In this document: piece after piece, positions 1 through 11,084 of the stretch
How positions within the stretch are numbered: position 1 is the stretch's first letter
How the letters are laid out: each line of letters opens with the position of its first letter
Assembly (NCBI GenBank): GCA_964036315.1
Contig: OZ038479.1
Coordinates: 55,621,246 to 55,685,245 of the forward strand
Direction: 5' to 3'
DNA from: Acanthosepion esculentum
Lineage: Eukaryota; Mollusca; Cephalopoda; Sepiida; Sepiidae
Length of the DNA stretch: 64,000 nt
Made by a program: the position numbers and the translations under genes
Notes under the pieces: model-generated
Database searches by the model: none
Told to the model about the DNA's origin: nothing
The model's input: only the letters and a program-made list of their open reading frames with translations

Positions 1-943
1 CAGTGGAAGAAACTGTTCTGCATCCTTGTCAGCTGGCAATGTAACACATTCGGACGTGGGATCATTGCCTGAAAGAAGTGCACATAAATTCAGCAACTGT
101 TCATCGTGACTAATATCGTTGATCCGAAACAAATCCGGGTGTTGAAGGATAATATCCGATTTGTGACTATTGCGGTAATATGACAAGTCGATACAAACAA
201 TCTTTTCAACATTAACACGATTTGCCTTCAGAATATCATGAAGCTCTTCAAACACTGGTTGCTGGCTCATTCCAACTTTTGCAAAGTTGAAGACATTTTT
301 GGGTGTACCTTGATTGTTTCTTTCCTTTCTCAATTTTCCACACGATTTTCAATTTGTGGAGTTCTTTCTGGTCAGCCACCGACTCATTTTCCATGTTCTT
401 CAAAAGATTAACAATTGAAATGAAGCTTCTGGTTGGTGCATTGTGGAATTCTGGGATTAGTACAGAATTACATCATTCTGGATTCCTTTTGCTGTGAAAC
501 TTGGCCTTTGATGCTCTTTTCCTAAACACAGAGAGAAGACGATCTGAATCAAGGTTACTTGTCGGCAAACCAGCTTGCTCCCCTTTTGTTAGATGTAATT
601 GAGTTGCACGAGCAAGTTTATCTGTGTGATCATCAAATCCATATTCCCTTCCTTCTTGTCTTCCCAGCACTTCAGCAGCATCAACATACATCATTTTTAA
701 AATCTGATGCACTATTTCTGTGGTTGGTTCATGAACCTTGACATGAGGGTAATTAGCCTTTACCATACTGCAGGCAAAAACTGTCGCCATAGAATTCTCT
801 CCCTTTGCTGCTCTAGGCACATTCTGTCGCCTTGAGATAGTTGCTATAAATAAACACTTGTCAACTGCTATTTCCGGTATTTTAAGCTGGAAATCACCTA
901 CTACTGCTTCCAACACCATTTTGAATTCTTCTAGGTGTAACAC
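1..943 (-). pseudogene. Broken ORF of unknown function, running off the window edge
   Basis: Read on the minus strand from about 943, a 156-codon frame ends in a TGA after residues KRNPE. The same frame then stays open to roughly position 260. A frame change near an A-rich stretch leads into another open frame that continues to base 1, with residues such as VFEELHDIL, CIDLSYYRN and FRINDIS. Base composition is less AT-rich than the surroundings and residue use is protein-like in both halves, so I infer one ancestral protein of over 290 residues carrying at least one stop and one frameshift. No family was recognised. It could be a decayed host exon, an ORF of an unidentified transposon, or a gene with sequencing errors. 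There is no visible start context or splice evidence. Confidence 0.45.
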
Positions 944-2101
944 CGACTAAACCCAGGTTAATTTTTTCACAATTGTTTGTAAATGGAAATGGCCACATCA
1001 CTATTCCAACAAAGCCTTTATTTAGGAGTTTTTCTTTGATTAGAATTCTAAGACTTTATTCAAGTGGATATTGACAGTGAAGTGGTCGAAGATGATAACC
1101 ACGCTAGTGATGTGGAGGAAAGTGATGATGACCACTAGCAGCTACAATCATCCATGCCTGACTAATTTTATGGAAGCTACTGGTGACCATCGATATTCCT
1201 GATAGCCTTTCTGAAGGTGAATTATTTTATCTATTTATAAACGATGAAATAACTTTATTTGTCAACAAGACAAATAAATATAAAAAAAATAAATATAAAC
1301 ATTATAACTTTATTCATCAACAAGACAAATAAATATAAATAATAAGAAAAAACAAACAAATGCTGGCGTCTTCTTGTATGTAAACATAAGGAAACATGTC
1401 ACTTTTTTTACGAAATAAAAGCCTTCTTAGTGATTTTACTTCTTATTGCACTCCAGAATTTTACAAGGAGTAATAAAAGTTAAGGTACGTTGAATTATTT
1501 ATCTATTTTTTTAATATATTTGCTTTTTATTTCACATTTCAATTTTTTTGTTTTAAACGTCAAAACTTGCATGCAAAACAATGTCTTACATCAAAATATT
1601 ACTCATTCATTCTTTTATTCGTATACAAAAATTAAAATCTATATGCAGAATACAAAGAAAGTTATAACAATATTAAAACAGTAAGTGTTTATTTTTTTGC
1701 ACGCTCAAAAAAAAAAAAAAAAAAAAAATGCAGTGGCAGGGAGAACAATTCTAGAAAGAAATTAGTGTGGTAAAGGTTAATAATGTAAGAAAATGTAATG
1801 TTAAATTCAATCCAGTTAATTTCAACTGCAAATTTGACAGACATCGAGATCTGTAAAATGCATTCTAGTGGCCGTGGAAAGGTTGAAACATGTCATCTAG
1901 GTTCTGAGTATTGAAAATTTGAGCATGGAACTAAATCAACTCAATAGTACACACCTTCACAATTGATAACAAAACCAATCTGATCACTGATCTCATTCAA
2001 CATCATCTTCCAACTTCCTGTTTTCACCAAATTTTTCAAAACTTTCTTGTTTGGCTGCAACATGCCCCTGAAACTTTTCCTGTTTCAATGGCCTCTAAAT
2101 T
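944..2101. other. AT-rich intergenic stretch, no gene seen
   Basis: Nothing convincing is coded here. A short acidic plus-strand stretch at about 1066-1137 (residues such as SEVVEDDNHASDVEESDDD, then a stop) resembles low-complexity acidic N-termini of some transposases, but it is too short to assign. Duplicated AT-rich bases lie at about 1265-1345 (aaataaatataaa-type). A run of A occupies about 1707-1728. Confidence 0.4.
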
Positions 2102-2335
2102 TTAGCCTCCAAAATTTGACATATCAGATTTTAATTCTGACACATTAGAAGGATGAGGCACCATGTGAATAGCATTCACCTTACTCTGAAGTGGTTTTGG
2201 GCCTTCCTTATACACTGTGTGACCTAAATATTGTAGTTCCTGTTTAAGGAACTGATACTTGGCACCATTTAATTTCACATTATATTCAATAAAAAGAGCA
2301 AACACTGCCTGGATGACGTATGAATCATGATTAAA
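2102..2335 (-). mobile_element. Ty3/gypsy-type reverse transcriptase fragment
   Basis: The minus-strand frame reads VFALFIEYNVKLNGAKYQF, then LQYLGHTV, EGPKPLQSKVNAI and PSNVSELKS. This matches the conserved region of Ty3/gypsy polymerases just after the catalytic YxDD box, where the family has patterns like 'NVKLNxxKCxF...V.YLGH.IS..G..P...KV.AI...P.P.NV.ELRSF'. Only about 75 residues remain. The catalytic YxDD, the RNase H domain, integrase and LTRs are not present beside it. The frame degenerates at the end (SDMSNFGG then stop) where the family has SFLGMVNYY. It is an old, truncated retrotransposon relic with no expected function. Confidence 0.8.
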
Positions 2336-2549
2336 TTTTCCTGTTGTAAATCACAACAATTTACTTAGATTCAAGGACAGTTATGTTCTTATATCACTAT
2401 TAAAATAGTTTAATTAGTTTTCAACAAAATATACAAAAAAGAATAAACATAAAAAAAAATAGAAGCCAAAAGAAAAAATAACTTAAAAAATGTTGAAAGA
2501 AAGTTTCAAAATGACCTGCATAGAGAAACAAGTATTTAAAATGAATATT

Positions 2550-3600
2550 TATATTAGTTAAATGCAGGATGCCTTGGAGAATTTAAATCATCAATTTGTT
2601 TTTGTCAAACAGAAAATCTGCTCTGAATTGTAAAATAAAAAGAAAAATTAAAAAAAAATGAAAAATCTATGACATTATTTAATAAGAAAAGCTTTTAATT
2701 GCTTTTATAAATAACATGTTAAGGACACTACTGTCTTAAGAAAAATATCTGATAAGTAATGAATTTTTAAAATAATCATTTTCATTTTTTTTTTTTTTTC
2801 TTAATTTTAATTAGAATAATTTATTAAGTTTCAAATCTAAATATTCTGAATTAATTTCAGCCTTTTAAATGATATTAAGTGAAAACTATATTTACTAATC
2901 ATAAATGAAGAAGCTTAATACAAATAATCCAACACCAATATTTGTAAAATTTTTGTAAATGTGTCCATTCATATAAGTTGGGGTGATTATACACATTATC
3001 AGAAAATAAGACCGATAACTAGTAAATTGAAAATCAAAAATATTTAAAATTTAATAAAACATTAGATTACAGAGAATATTTTCCAACATTTTTAAGATTA
3101 CCGAGTACTTCATTTTCTTAAATTATGTTTTACAGAAAAAGTCTCCATTGAAAATCATTAGACCTGACATCACGCTGTCACATCCAGGTTAAAACAAAAT
3201 GCATTTCTGCAATATTTTACACTGAAAATAAATAATATTTATTTCAAATCAAATTAAATATAATTTAAATCAGCTAATATTCCTCAAATAAAGTTTCAGA
3301 AAAGTATATTTTATTTTTGGAAGATTTTTTTTTTTAATACAGAGACTTACATTGTGATGAAAGACGACTAAAAATGGGCACAAATCTGCTAATCTGCTTT
3401 AGAAAAAAAATCGATTCCAATCAATACAATAAAACCGAGAATTAACTTTTGTTTACAAATGTAAAATGGGCCGATTTTTTTTTTTTAATGATTTCACTGA
3501 AAGCGACCAAAAAGTTGAGATTCCAATCAATATAAGCTCCATTCGAAATACACCAGAATATTGCTTACTGGAAATGAAAACTTAAAGAAAGCTTTTGCGT
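2550..3600. repeat. Dispersed AT-rich repeat family R1, copy 1
   Basis: This stretch shares recognisable words and their order with several other places in the window (about 11330-12780, 13700-14450, 17340-19110, 53520-54070 and 56440-57600). Shared landmarks include 'ggagaatttaaatcatcaat', 'cagaaaatctgctctgaatt' and 'cctcaaataaag' followed by 'agaaaag.atattttattttt'. No ORF is conserved among copies. I could not assign it to a known class; it behaves like a non-autonomous or decayed interspersed repeat. Confidence 0.6.
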
Positions 3601-4002
3601 TTTTGTTTTTTTTTAATTAATTTTAAACTTTAGGTATCGAAAATTAGTGGCAGTCCGTCGATGAAAGTCTAGAATCGGGGCAATAATTCGTTTGCGTAAA
3701 AATGAAAGTAGAAAATTTAATAGAACCTTTGAAGGAGAAGAACTTTTTAAACTTATTCTTTAAAAAGATATATTGAACAAGGTGCTACGATTAGTGATGG
3801 TTAGTCAGCTTATAATGGGCTAAAAAATGATCGCGTGTCACTGTGTACAATAGCAAAGTTATAATTCATTTAAAATAATTTTGTCGACTTATTTTTACAT
3901 GAATGTTTTTTTAGTTCATACTCAAATAGTTGGCTTCATTTAAAAGTGTTTTCTCAGAAAAGGAACCAACAAGCATCCGTACAAATCGGAATATATCTGA
4001 AT

Positions 4003-4799
4003 AGGGTGTTCCAGTAATTTGGACCGACTTTAAATGTGAATTAAATTTAAGCGTCCAATGATTTTTTTTCTTTTTCTTTCAGATTTAACAACTTTAAGTC
4101 TTTGGCAATTTCAACCTTGCAAAAATTAACAGTAACACTTTAAACGTGTTGAAGTTTTAAGAGTGCAAGTGGAAAAATTGTTCGTAAATTCAAACAAACG
4201 GTGGCAGATGTGAAAACTCCATTGCGTGCTCGTTTACGCCGTTCAGCTGAAAACATTGCTGCAGTGCACAAGAATGTGGCTGAAAATCCAGACACCTCTA
4301 TTCGTCATTGCGCGCAGGAATTGAACCTCTCCACAACAACGAATTTCGACAAAAGATTTGTCTCTACACGCTTACAAAATTCAATTTACACAAGAACTGA
4401 AACCTGCTGACCATTTGGAGCGCCGTACATTCGTCAAATGGGTAGGTGCACGATGAAGATTTTTCGCAAAAAAAATCCTCTTTTTAGTGATAAAGTCCAT
4501 TTTCATCTTGGATTCGTTAATAAGCAGAATTGTCGCATTCGGGTTGATGAAAATAAAATCCAAGGAAGATTGTTGAAAAGCCACTGCATCCACAAAAGTT
4601 CACTGTTTGGTGTGCATTTTTTTTTTTTTTTTTGCTAGTGGAATCATTGGGCCGTATATTTGAACGTCCATTTTTGTAATAATAGGCTTCGATAATTTTA
4701 ACATGTTGTTTGATCATGGTTGAAAAAGAAAAAAAATTATTAGACGCTTAAAAAAAATTAATTCATATTTAAAATCGCTCCAAGTTACTGGAATACCCC
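4003..4799 (+). mobile_element. Decayed mariner-family transposon with both terminal inverted repeats
   Basis: The ends are inverted copies over about 70 bp: the left begins gggtgttccagtaatttgg and the right, reverse-complemented, begins ggggtattccagtaacttgg. A TA precedes the left end, as expected for Tc1/mariner. The interior codes pieces of a mariner transposase in three frames: an N-terminal helix-turn-helix segment (ENIAAVHKNVAENPDTSIR) at about 4201-4330, then LTQELKPADHLERRTFVKWV-like residues, then FSDKVHFHL..FVNKQNCRI, then PLHPQKFTVWCA and GIIGPY. The first catalytic aspartate lies in FSDKVHF, where family members usually have FSDE. The segment holding the later catalytic aspartates is gone, and there are frameshifts and stops, so it cannot code an active transposase. 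Full-length relatives are about 1.2-1.3 kb, so roughly 0.5 kb is missing. Confidence 0.9.
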
Positions 4800-4899
4800 A
4801 TTTTGAAAAAAAAATTAAATAAATAAAATAAAAAAATCAAGAAAGTATTTGAAGATTTAAAAACAATATATAAATTTTAAATCGCCATGCGAATTATGG

Positions 4900-5400
4900 C
4901 CCCGATTCTAGACTCTTTTTTTTTTATTATTTTTTATACACATAATGAAATTTATTTTCAGTTTTTATGATGCTAACAGCAAAACAAATATAATGAAGAA
5001 ACGAGTCGGTAAATAAAGCGTTCTTCCACTTACCTTTTAAGGTCAGAAAATACAACGAGAGTAATAAAAAAAAGTTACAAAAAATTAAAAAAACATTATC
5101 GTTCACTTTCATTCATTGTGTTGAAATTCGTTGAGATTTCTCTGTCAACCCACCCAATGTTTGTTCAGCTCAAATAATAACGTCAAAGCTGAAACGAATA
5201 ACACAAAGAAAGAATTAAGAAAGAAAAAAGAGACAAAGGTGAAATTACTTTTTAGAAAATATGTTGTTTCTGTGTGACGTAAACCGAAAGAAAAACACGC
5301 GGTGTTAGACAAGATTTGGTTCCTTGTGTTTAAAATCTGTGGAAAAGTGCCAAGAGTTATTCGCATTATTTTTGGAAATACGCGAACAGAATCAAAGATA
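4900..5400 (+). repeat. Dispersed repeat family R2, copy 1
   Basis: R2 copies share three landmarks in order: a block with 'gaatttattttcatttttt' and 'gctaacactaacag', the sequence 'cttccacttacctttta', and the end 'caagatttggttccttgtgt'. Other copies lie at about 12905-13260 (minus), 35640-36150, 43080-43600 and 54100-54560. Frames such as a minus-strand 73-residue one at 5145-5366 recur in the 12.9 kb copy, but this follows from DNA similarity and does not show a coding role. Class unknown. Confidence 0.6.
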
Positions 5401-5450
5401 TAAACAAATTTATTTATTTGACTTGGATTGGAGCTAGTCCTTTGTAATTT

Positions 5451-5990
5451 TGGGAAGCGAAAGTTCGTTTGGCTGGGTTTAATTTTTGGTCGTAGTAATC
5501 ATCTTTTTGGTTTATGTCAGGGATGTGATTACTTTGGAAATAGGTTCGGCGTCATATTCTCTGCCCTCGAAAGGGCAGAAACATCTTAAGCAGATGACTG
5601 CTTTAGTTTCTTCACGCGACACGCTTAATTGGTTGGTTTCTCTGGTGGTCCCTTCTCAGTCCCTGGTTTGTTTGTTTATCCACTTAAGGGCTCCGGACTA
5701 CTGGCGCGAAGCTTGGTTTCGGCTAACATCAAACAAAAGTCTATTGCTTTTTTTATTGGCCAAAAATCTTTTATTTCCCGGCGTTACTTACTTTTTTTTT
5801 ATAGCGGAAGTTATGCGAGGAGCCTCTTTTATTTTGGCAAATTTCTTGTCACAACAACTAGAACAATAGACCAGAAAACTTATGTCATTTGGCAGTCGTG
5901 TTCGGTCTTTGTTCGCTTCTTTTTTTTATTTCAACGTTGCCTTCTCATTAGTTGAGAGAGAACTAGAGAAAAAGGTATGCCTTATTTTAA
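5451..5990 (+). other. Less AT-rich unresolved segment with overlapping open frames
   Basis: Composition is clearly less AT-rich than its neighbours, with several CpGs. Two overlapping plus-strand frames of 127 and 108 codons are open here, but neither looks like a known family and both contain runs of phenylalanine and leucine from T-rich DNA. The segment ends with 'gagaaaaaggtatgcc', which fits a splice-donor consensus near 5974. It could be an untranslated first exon with promoter, or unrelated unique DNA. I cannot decide. Confidence 0.25.
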
Positions 5991-6175
5991 TTTGAATCCA
6001 TATTTTATTTCATTTATATTTTTGAGAGTAAGATTATTCCAAATTGATGCCTGAAAGTTACTTCACTGACACTGCCCCGAGTTAAAAGTTTAGTATCGTC
6101 TAACTCCCAAATCTATGATATGGGGTACTCGTACTCAACATATCAATTTTCATTAAGTAAATTTCATACGATTTA

Positions 6176-6400
6176 AATTTTATTGGAGCCTAAGTACGTA
6201 CAATAATTATCATTAATGAGTACAAAAACACCATGTAGTTTAAAAAAAAAAATTGCTAATCAGAAAAGAGATAAAAAAAAATCAAGTCTTTTGGATTAAA
6301 AAAAAATACTATAAAAACTGATGGTTTTTATTCACTGAGATTATAGGGAGAAAAAAACAAAACAAAAAACTATTTCCAACATAATTACATACCCACATGC
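6176..6400 (+). repeat. Left arm of a widely spaced inverted repeat
   Basis: Reverse-complementing about 11085-11310 gives the same order of words seen here: 'attaatgagtaca', 'accatgtagttt', 'tcaag.tttttgg', 'ctataaaaactg' and 'ctatttccaacataattac' followed by 'atacccacat'. The two arms face each other across about 4.7 kb. A shorter piece of the same arm recurs near 24385-24440. The arms may be two insertions of one repeat in opposite orientation or the termini of a large old element. Confidence 0.65.
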
Positions 6401-6430
6401 ATAGCACAACGTATTAAAACATGCCTAAAC

Positions 6431-6458
6431 AAACACACACACACACACACACACACAC
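6431..6458. repeat. (AC)n microsatellite
   Basis: About 14 uninterrupted AC units. A matching (CA)n tract occurs at 10465-10494, just inside the opposite arm of the flanking inverted repeat. Confidence 0.95.
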
Positions 6459-6639
6459 TTTAAATCAAAGAAAACTAATACCTTATTTTTCTCAAGTCTG
6501 CTTTCAGGGAAAAATCCTTATACCTCCCACCATCACCAGAGTGAGAATGATGCGACTGTCTCCGAGCTGAACACAAGAGAAGACGTGACTACATACCTCC
6601 CCCCCCCCCAACGTTTGCTGAAAAATAAAAGTTAATGCC

Positions 6640-6765
6640 GGCGACTTCAAACGATTCGGCTACAACAGCAGCATGTACGGTGAGTGAATCAATCTTCGCT
6701 GACGTTCATGTGTCGGTGACTTCAAACGAACAACAAGAAAAACGGTCAGTGAATCTTTGCTAACG
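6640..6765 (+). repeat. Imperfect tandem duplication of about 65 bp
   Basis: The unit 'gcgacttcaaacga' ... 'acggtgagtgaatcaatctt' is followed directly by 'gtgacttcaaacga' ... 'acggtcagtgaatctttgct'. Each unit also contains cgctgacg/tgctaacg. No coding frame is obvious. A run of C sits just before it at about 6599-6609. Confidence 0.7.
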
Positions 6766-7424
6766 ATAAGTTTTTTTTCTAACCCAGAGGTTTTTCTGTG
6801 AACCAACTACCCAAAACTTTAACTAAGGATTATTCTTATTCCGTTTTAACTGCTTTGAATTCATGTATATATGTTTGAAAATACAAATGATTTATTTAAC
6901 AGGTATATACACATATTTTCTTTATTTTTAATTTATTCTTGCTTGGAATTTGCACGTTGTGAATTGCTTACTAGATCACACTTTCGATCTGCTACAGACT
7001 TTGCACCACTCGTGTTCAAAATAACTATACGCCGTGGGAATTCTTAAATCTTTATTTCAAAGGCAACTGAAATGTTTTTAATCATCTCATTCCAAGCAAG
7101 GCAACAGAGTCATTAACGCAGGGGTTTACTGAGTGTGGAAGAAATTTTTTTAAAAAAGCCATTAAGGAGCGCGAACAATACAAGAACAAAATTCAAGACA
7201 ATTAACGATTGACATTGCATGTAAATTTTTGAAGGTCAAAGTTGACTGAGATACAAGAAGCCGGAAGAATGTTCAACAAGCGAGAAGTGCGGGAAAAGAA
7301 ACTGTTAGCATAGCACTTACGGTTTCATCAAGCCATTTTCATTGTAAAATGATGCTATATTGCCGCCCATCAAGAAATATGCTTAAATTCAGACTTTAGA
7401 GGAAAGTTCAGAGAATTACAATGA

Positions 7425-7520
7425 AAGTGTTTATAGAAAAGGCGCAGGGAAACTACATTACGGCGGTGGGAAAGTGTCTGAAATCGAGATGCCAGGTTAG
7501 GACCAATAACATTACAGATT
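7425..7520 (+). repeat. Direct repeat copy A (pairs with 8700-8790)
   Basis: The phrase 'gcgcagggaaactacattac' and the following ggcggtgggaaagtg, ctgaaatcgagatgccaggt recur at about 8712-8775 with only a few changes. In translation this gives QGNYITAVGK..KSRCQVRT in both places. The two copies bracket the decayed LINE at 7840-8470, so they may be parts of that element or of a separate repeat. In related LINE copies of animals a comparable segment was not recognised. Confidence 0.6.
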
Positions 7521-7839
7521 ATTTTTTATCAAGAATCTCAAAATATAAAGCAGATGCATCAGCCATGTGTCGGAGCAATATTCAACACATGGACAAATGG
7601 TAGACTTATACATATGCAAGATAGATTCTGGTAAGAAAATTGTCTTGCACGACACAATGAACAAACTTTCCTAACAGCAGACATAGCAGTTGATTCAAAA
7701 TAATCTTTCCACTTCAACAGAAAATGTTAGTCCGAGAAAACGCAATGACTCACCTTCTTGGGGTTTAGCATCAGCCATACTGATGGAAGGAAGAAAGGAA
7801 TCAGTTGATTAATAAAGAACAGTTTTTTTTCGTTTCTTT

Positions 7840-8470
7840 TTTTTTCATTTTTGAGGCTTTAAAACTAACAAGCCATTCCTTGCCCCAGTTAACAACAGAC
7901 TGTAGGTCATTTTTAGATCAGCTGCCAATTTGACCTAATTGAATCGATCAGACAGAAGTAAATAGTTGCCATCAGCATAGACGCCAATTTGAGTACTGAT
8001 GTCGTCAGAACGTTATTGATGAAAATTAGGAACAAGTCCAACACGAGGGGACACCTGCATTAATGCAAAAGGATCGGGAAGAACGACCATTTAAGACAAT
8101 TTTCATTTTGCGATTTGATAAAAAAGACTAAGTTCAAAAATCTGTCCACAAATATCATAACCTTTCAACTTGTGAAGAGGACAAATCGTGTCATATGAAT
8201 TCGAGATGTCCAAAGCAACAGCCAGGTGTTCACTATTTTTATCTAGACTCTTCCAGTAATAACCTTTGATACATCAGCATTTGATCTAAAGAAGCGAAAT
8301 ACATATTGCTTATCTGAAAGAAGACCCTACGATGTGAGATACTTAACCAGTTGGTTAGAGCGTCTACTACTTTGTCAAAACAGGGTAGAAGGCTAACTAC
8401 AGAAGAGGCTTTCCAACAAGCAGGAAAGCAAGAAGTATAATGGCATGTGGCTTAGGAATTAAAATGAACA
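7840..8470 (-). mobile_element. Decayed non-LTR retrotransposon reverse transcriptase (RTE/CR1/jockey-like)
   Basis: Read on the minus strand from about 8470, pieces of a LINE reverse transcriptase appear in shifting frames. First come residues around 'ADKQYVFRF', where LINEs have 'DKQYGFR...S..D'. Next is a stretch ending 'VLNGRSSRSF' and 'INAGVP', the family's 'G.PQGS' region. Then 'FINNVL', the degraded catalytic region around the Y/FADD box (LMATIYF where the family has YADDT.LY), and 'VVNWGKEWLVSF'. There are many stops and frameshifts, and the two catalytic aspartates appear lost. It is an old 5'- and 3'-truncated copy. The 3' part of a similar element is found on the plus strand at 48560-49225. 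Confidence 0.85.
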
Positions 8471-8699
8471 GTTGATTTACCCGCGCCAAGAAGATTAATG
8501 ACGAGGAAAACACACGGGTATTTTTTTTTACAAAACAAGATAAGGAATTTATTTACGCATGTACACGCTGGAAGTTGTGTCAGTCGCTCGTTTCAGGAAA
8601 AATAAATCGGAAAATTTTAAAGTCCGTAATATTAGCGAATTGTCATAAAGAGTAAATGTTCATATAACAGATTAAATATTGTCTTCGTGGTTCTCAAAT

Positions 8700-8790
8700 T
8701 AAATTCCAATAAGGCACAGGGAAACTACATTACGGCGGTGGGGAAGTGGCTGAAATCGAGATGCCAGGTCAGGACACAAAATAATATTAA
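8700..8790 (+). repeat. Direct repeat copy B (pairs with 7425-7520)
   Basis: This is a near copy of the 7.4 kb segment, again reading QGNYITAVGKWLKSRCQVRT in the plus frame. Conserved bases end after 'gccaggt.aggac', beyond which the two loci differ. Confidence 0.6.
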
Positions 8791-8879
8791 AAATATTTTA
8801 AACAAAGGTAAGCGAGTTGCTCACAGAAGGGATATACGGTTGCATACGCTCAAAAGTAGACGAAGAGTGATAATTTAAA

Positions 8880-9930
8880 AATTTATCTTTCTTAGATTGT
8901 TGAAGGAAAATTCTTTGGAGTGTCACTTGCTTGGTTAAAAGGCGATAATTGGCAAGTAATTTCACACTGTCAAAAACCTCAACGCTGGACGCGGTGAACA
9001 GAAACGAAACCTTTCACATGACTTCGGACAATCTTATGAATTTAATTTTTCTCCTCATTTTATATCAAAAGGAATGTTTTGGCATGCTTGTGATGTTGTC
9101 TTCTATTGGGTAGAAAATAAAGTTTGGGTGTGTTTTAATGTGTTGCGGAGTAATTAGATTGTTTAAATATCATAAGGTATTATTTTGCTGCGTAAATAAA
9201 ACATCACAAACAGTTATATTTGTTTGCATGGCACAAAGCTGTCAAACCCCACAATAATAGACAAACATATATTTTCAATAATATAAAGCATTTATATGCA
9301 CATATATAGAATTTGAATGGTGAAATTACTCAGGGAAATTATACTGAGTTTGAAAAGTTTAATATTGGGGTTTCACAAACCAAATAATGTTTTAATGGCA
9401 AATACAGTGTCTTTGCTTGGTATTGTAGTGGAAAGGTCGGTGAATTTTTAGATAATTAATGAATAAACGGGGTTTATTCAGAAGGCCATGGTAAATTGCG
9501 TGTTATTTTTCCACAAACAAATTTATGAGAAATTGTTCAAACATTTATGCAATACAAAACAAAGAACAAATAATGACGAACACAATATTTGAACGAGAAA
9601 CAAATTCAAATTATTATTATACACATCTATATACAAATTATGATTTGTAAATATGTTGAATGAATGTATGAACGGGAAGTTTATAGTTCATGTGTTCGTT
9701 TCAAGTCGATTGAAACTGTTCTTCGGCCGAGATTAATTGTTTGTACAGAAAAATAAATTGTTGCCAAACGACAATTTAACGATTGCTTCAAGAATGTGCG
9801 TATGCAGGAAAGGAAAAAATAAGTCGTACAAAGTAGCGTACCTTTATGTTGAGTGAGATAATATTTTGTTCTCGTAGTTGAATGGGAAAATCAACTCTTG
9901 TAATCTCAGACGTTCATTTCGATGAGTTTT
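8880..9930. other. AT-rich stretch, nothing recognised
   Basis: No credible ORF, RNA or repeat was recognised apart from scattered A/T runs. Confidence 0.4.
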
Positions 9931-9944
9931 TCTAGTTCTAGAAT

Positions 9945-10260
9945 TCAGATTCTCTGAGTTTCAAAAGGTAGCTGTGGTGAGTTGACTTGAAGATATATTT
10001 TCGCTGATCGACGAAACGTGCGTTTGTGTCGATTCAAAGATTCGCGCAAAACTACTGAATTTCTAAAGAGAACCGCGTTCCTTCCTGTTGCAAAGTTCGC
10101 GCCTTGGCGGGAATATGCACCGACTGACCTGATTGGTATACTTAGCCTCGACGGACCCGATTCGCCAACACATGATACGGAATGGTTCATTTTAAAATTT
10201 TCGGGTGTCAATAGTGTATGGACTATCCCAACAGTATGCTAAAGGTGTATACCAATAAAG
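9945..10260 (+). other. CpG-richer segment with a 74-codon frame, possible exon
   Basis: A plus frame from 10018 (GTG) to 10242 encodes residues such as CRFKDSRKTTEFLKRTAF and PWREYAPTDLIGILSLDGPD. The minus strand is also open. CpG density is higher than nearby DNA and an AATAAA lies just after the stop (about 10254). No family was recognised, there is no ATG, and no splice sites were identified. It may be a terminal exon, a transposon fragment or chance. Confidence 0.25.
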
Positions 10261-10463
10261 TACGATTTGCAATGGATAAATCAGTTTGGAGTCAAACTTT
10301 TTTAAATAAATCTATTTTTACTTAAGAAATTTTATATTCAGAATACGAGGAGTTGTCTAATTTGTATGTTAGTTCGAATTGCTTAAGGCGTAAAAGGTAA
10401 AATATATTTTTAATCTGTAACAAGACAAACGTTAGAAATTACTTGGCCAAAGAAAATGTTTTT

Positions 10464-10464
<1 letters not shown>

Positions 10465-10494
<30 letters not shown>
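10465..10494. repeat. (CA)n microsatellite
   Basis: About 15 uninterrupted CA units. See the paired tract at 6431-6458. Confidence 0.95.
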
Positions 10495-10499
<5 letters not shown>

Positions 10500-11084
10500 C
10501 GTCGTAGATAAATGTTTGTTGAGTGAGAGAATGCTTGAAAGTAAGTTTAACATCAAAAGTTGATTCATGTTTAAAAGAAATTTTCTAAACGTACACTTCT
10601 GAGTTGATTTTTGTAAACTAACGAGAATTCCTTGCCGAGCAATCTATTGAATAAAAATGTGCTGAGTGTGAGATTTAAGGTCTGTGGGCTCTCAAGCTTA
10701 AAGTAGCAGGATAAGTGATTAGTTTGACGAAAAGTTCCACGTCTGGAAATAAATATTAAACAGTGAAAAAATGCATTCGGCAGCAGCGTATGTGGTAATT
10801 AAATCCTCGTTGTCACACACTAAATGAGATCCGCTCGCGTTTCTGTATTTATATTGTTTTAGGTCACGTGACCGGCTCCAAAGCTGTTCGAAAGATCTTG
10901 GCGGCAAACGAGATTGCGTTGGCGTTTGTACACGTTTTTACATTTATCAGCAATCAGACTTAGATATGATGTTTGTGATCCACTTTTTGCACAACATTTT
11001 CTGTCGAAAAAACTACTACATTGAAAATGTAATGAAATCTTTTTTGACCAATCAAATAGAAGCAAAATGTTAAAAATGTTATGT
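10495..11084. other. No gene recognised
   Basis: Two short minus-strand frames of about 60 codons overlap at 10719-11065 but have no recognisable motif or codon pattern. The segment is slightly less AT-rich than its neighbours. Confidence 0.35.

Noticed and set aside
303..741. Plus-strand frames of about 60 codons opposite the unknown minus ORF
   Set aside because: They are antisense shadows without motifs; the minus strand has the longer and more protein-like frame.
2102..2335. Active LTR retrotransposon
   Set aside because: Only a short RT segment remains and no LTRs or other domains lie nearby.
5486..5955. Membrane protein gene suggested by hydrophobic residues
   Set aside because: Hydrophobicity follows from T-rich codons, the frame starts without ATG, and a second overlapping frame is equally open.
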